A stretch of 64,000 nt of DNA from WHSW01 sp963821345 (GTDB lineage Bacteria; Actinomycetota; Thermoleophilia; Solirubrobacterales; 70-9). This document shows, piece by piece, positions 63,955 to 64,000 of the stretch; the first letter of the stretch is position 1, and the number at the start of each line of letters is the position of its first letter. Both the position numbers and the translations under genes were made by a program. A model generated the notes under the pieces. It did not search any database, was not told the DNA's origin, and was given only the letters and a program-made list of their open reading frames with translations. The stretch lies in assembly GCA_963821345.1 (NCBI GenBank), contig CAWGDM010000001.1, positions 682,001 to 746,000 of the forward strand. Direction: 5' to 3'.

Positions 63955-64000
63955 CGCCCGCGCAGTATCTCGCTGCGGCGTGGGGCGGGTCCACCACCAG

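Overview
The window is a GC-rich chromosomal segment of an actinomycete. Frequent GTG starts, F420-type oxidoreductase, MoxR/DUF58/transglutaminase and Mce-type ATPase genes, many LuxR-type regulators and the general gene style suggest class Thermoleophilia (Solirubrobacterales-like). That placement is inference; no rRNA or marker comparison was possible.

Layout. 1-6840: ordinary chromosome (end of a glycoside hydrolase, acyl-CoA oxidase/dehydrogenase, DHFR-like reductase, tRNA-Ala(TGC), small membrane proteins, glutamate-dehydrogenase family enzyme, an acidic disordered protein). 6841-38131: an accessory region that begins at an intact tRNA-Ala(CGC) gene and is divided by copies of that tRNA's 3' half (44 bp, from the anticodon loop to 2 bp past the gene end) at about 8313, 13259, 17271 and 20088, a nearly lost copy at 21233 and a truncated copy at 38099. 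Before most copies lies a conserved right-end module: a hairpin, three or four 10-bp ATCC iterons, and a fixed distance of about 147 bp to the tRNA fragment. After three copies lies a conserved left-end motif. Between them are small accessory cargoes: methyltransferases, alpha/beta hydrolases, acetyltransferase, berberine-bridge-type oxidoreductase, RibD-like reductase, and HxlR, LuxR and HD-GYP/LuxR regulators. I see no recombinase. I read this as a tandem accretion array of tRNA-targeted elements, cassette-like in places, probably mobilised in trans or fossil. The last 16 kb (21980-38131) is a larger block with LuxR, SARP and Ser/Thr-kinase regulators, two lipoproteins sharing a duplicated leader, and a probable alpha/beta-hydrolase pseudoenzyme.

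38144-44050: two divergent gene pairs encode Mct-like mesaconyl-CoA C1-C4 CoA transferase plus a mesaconyl-CoA hydratase-like MaoC protein, and a malyl/citramalyl-CoA-lyase-like protein plus pyruvate phosphate dikinase. Together they suggest glyoxylate/propionyl-CoA assimilation to pyruvate and PEP. 44047-50139: DUF2182/DUF1326 pair, LLM oxidoreductase, intradiol-dioxygenase-like lipoprotein, secreted protein, winged-helix protein, VOC protein. 50144-54511: transglutaminase, DUF58, MoxR operon. 54933-63954: CDP-alcohol phosphatidyltransferase, SDR, PH-like protein, Mce-type ABC ATPase, metF, alpha/beta hydrolase, DUF3105 protein, PGRP amidase, FemAB-like and GNAT acyltransferases, two NTF2-like proteins.

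Five single-base frame breaks fall in otherwise intact genes between 52.5 and 61.6 kb (DUF58, metF twice, DUF3105, FemAB), most at homopolymer or dinucleotide runs. They look like sequence errors and create two false gene fusions. Those genes are annotated with reconstructed ends.
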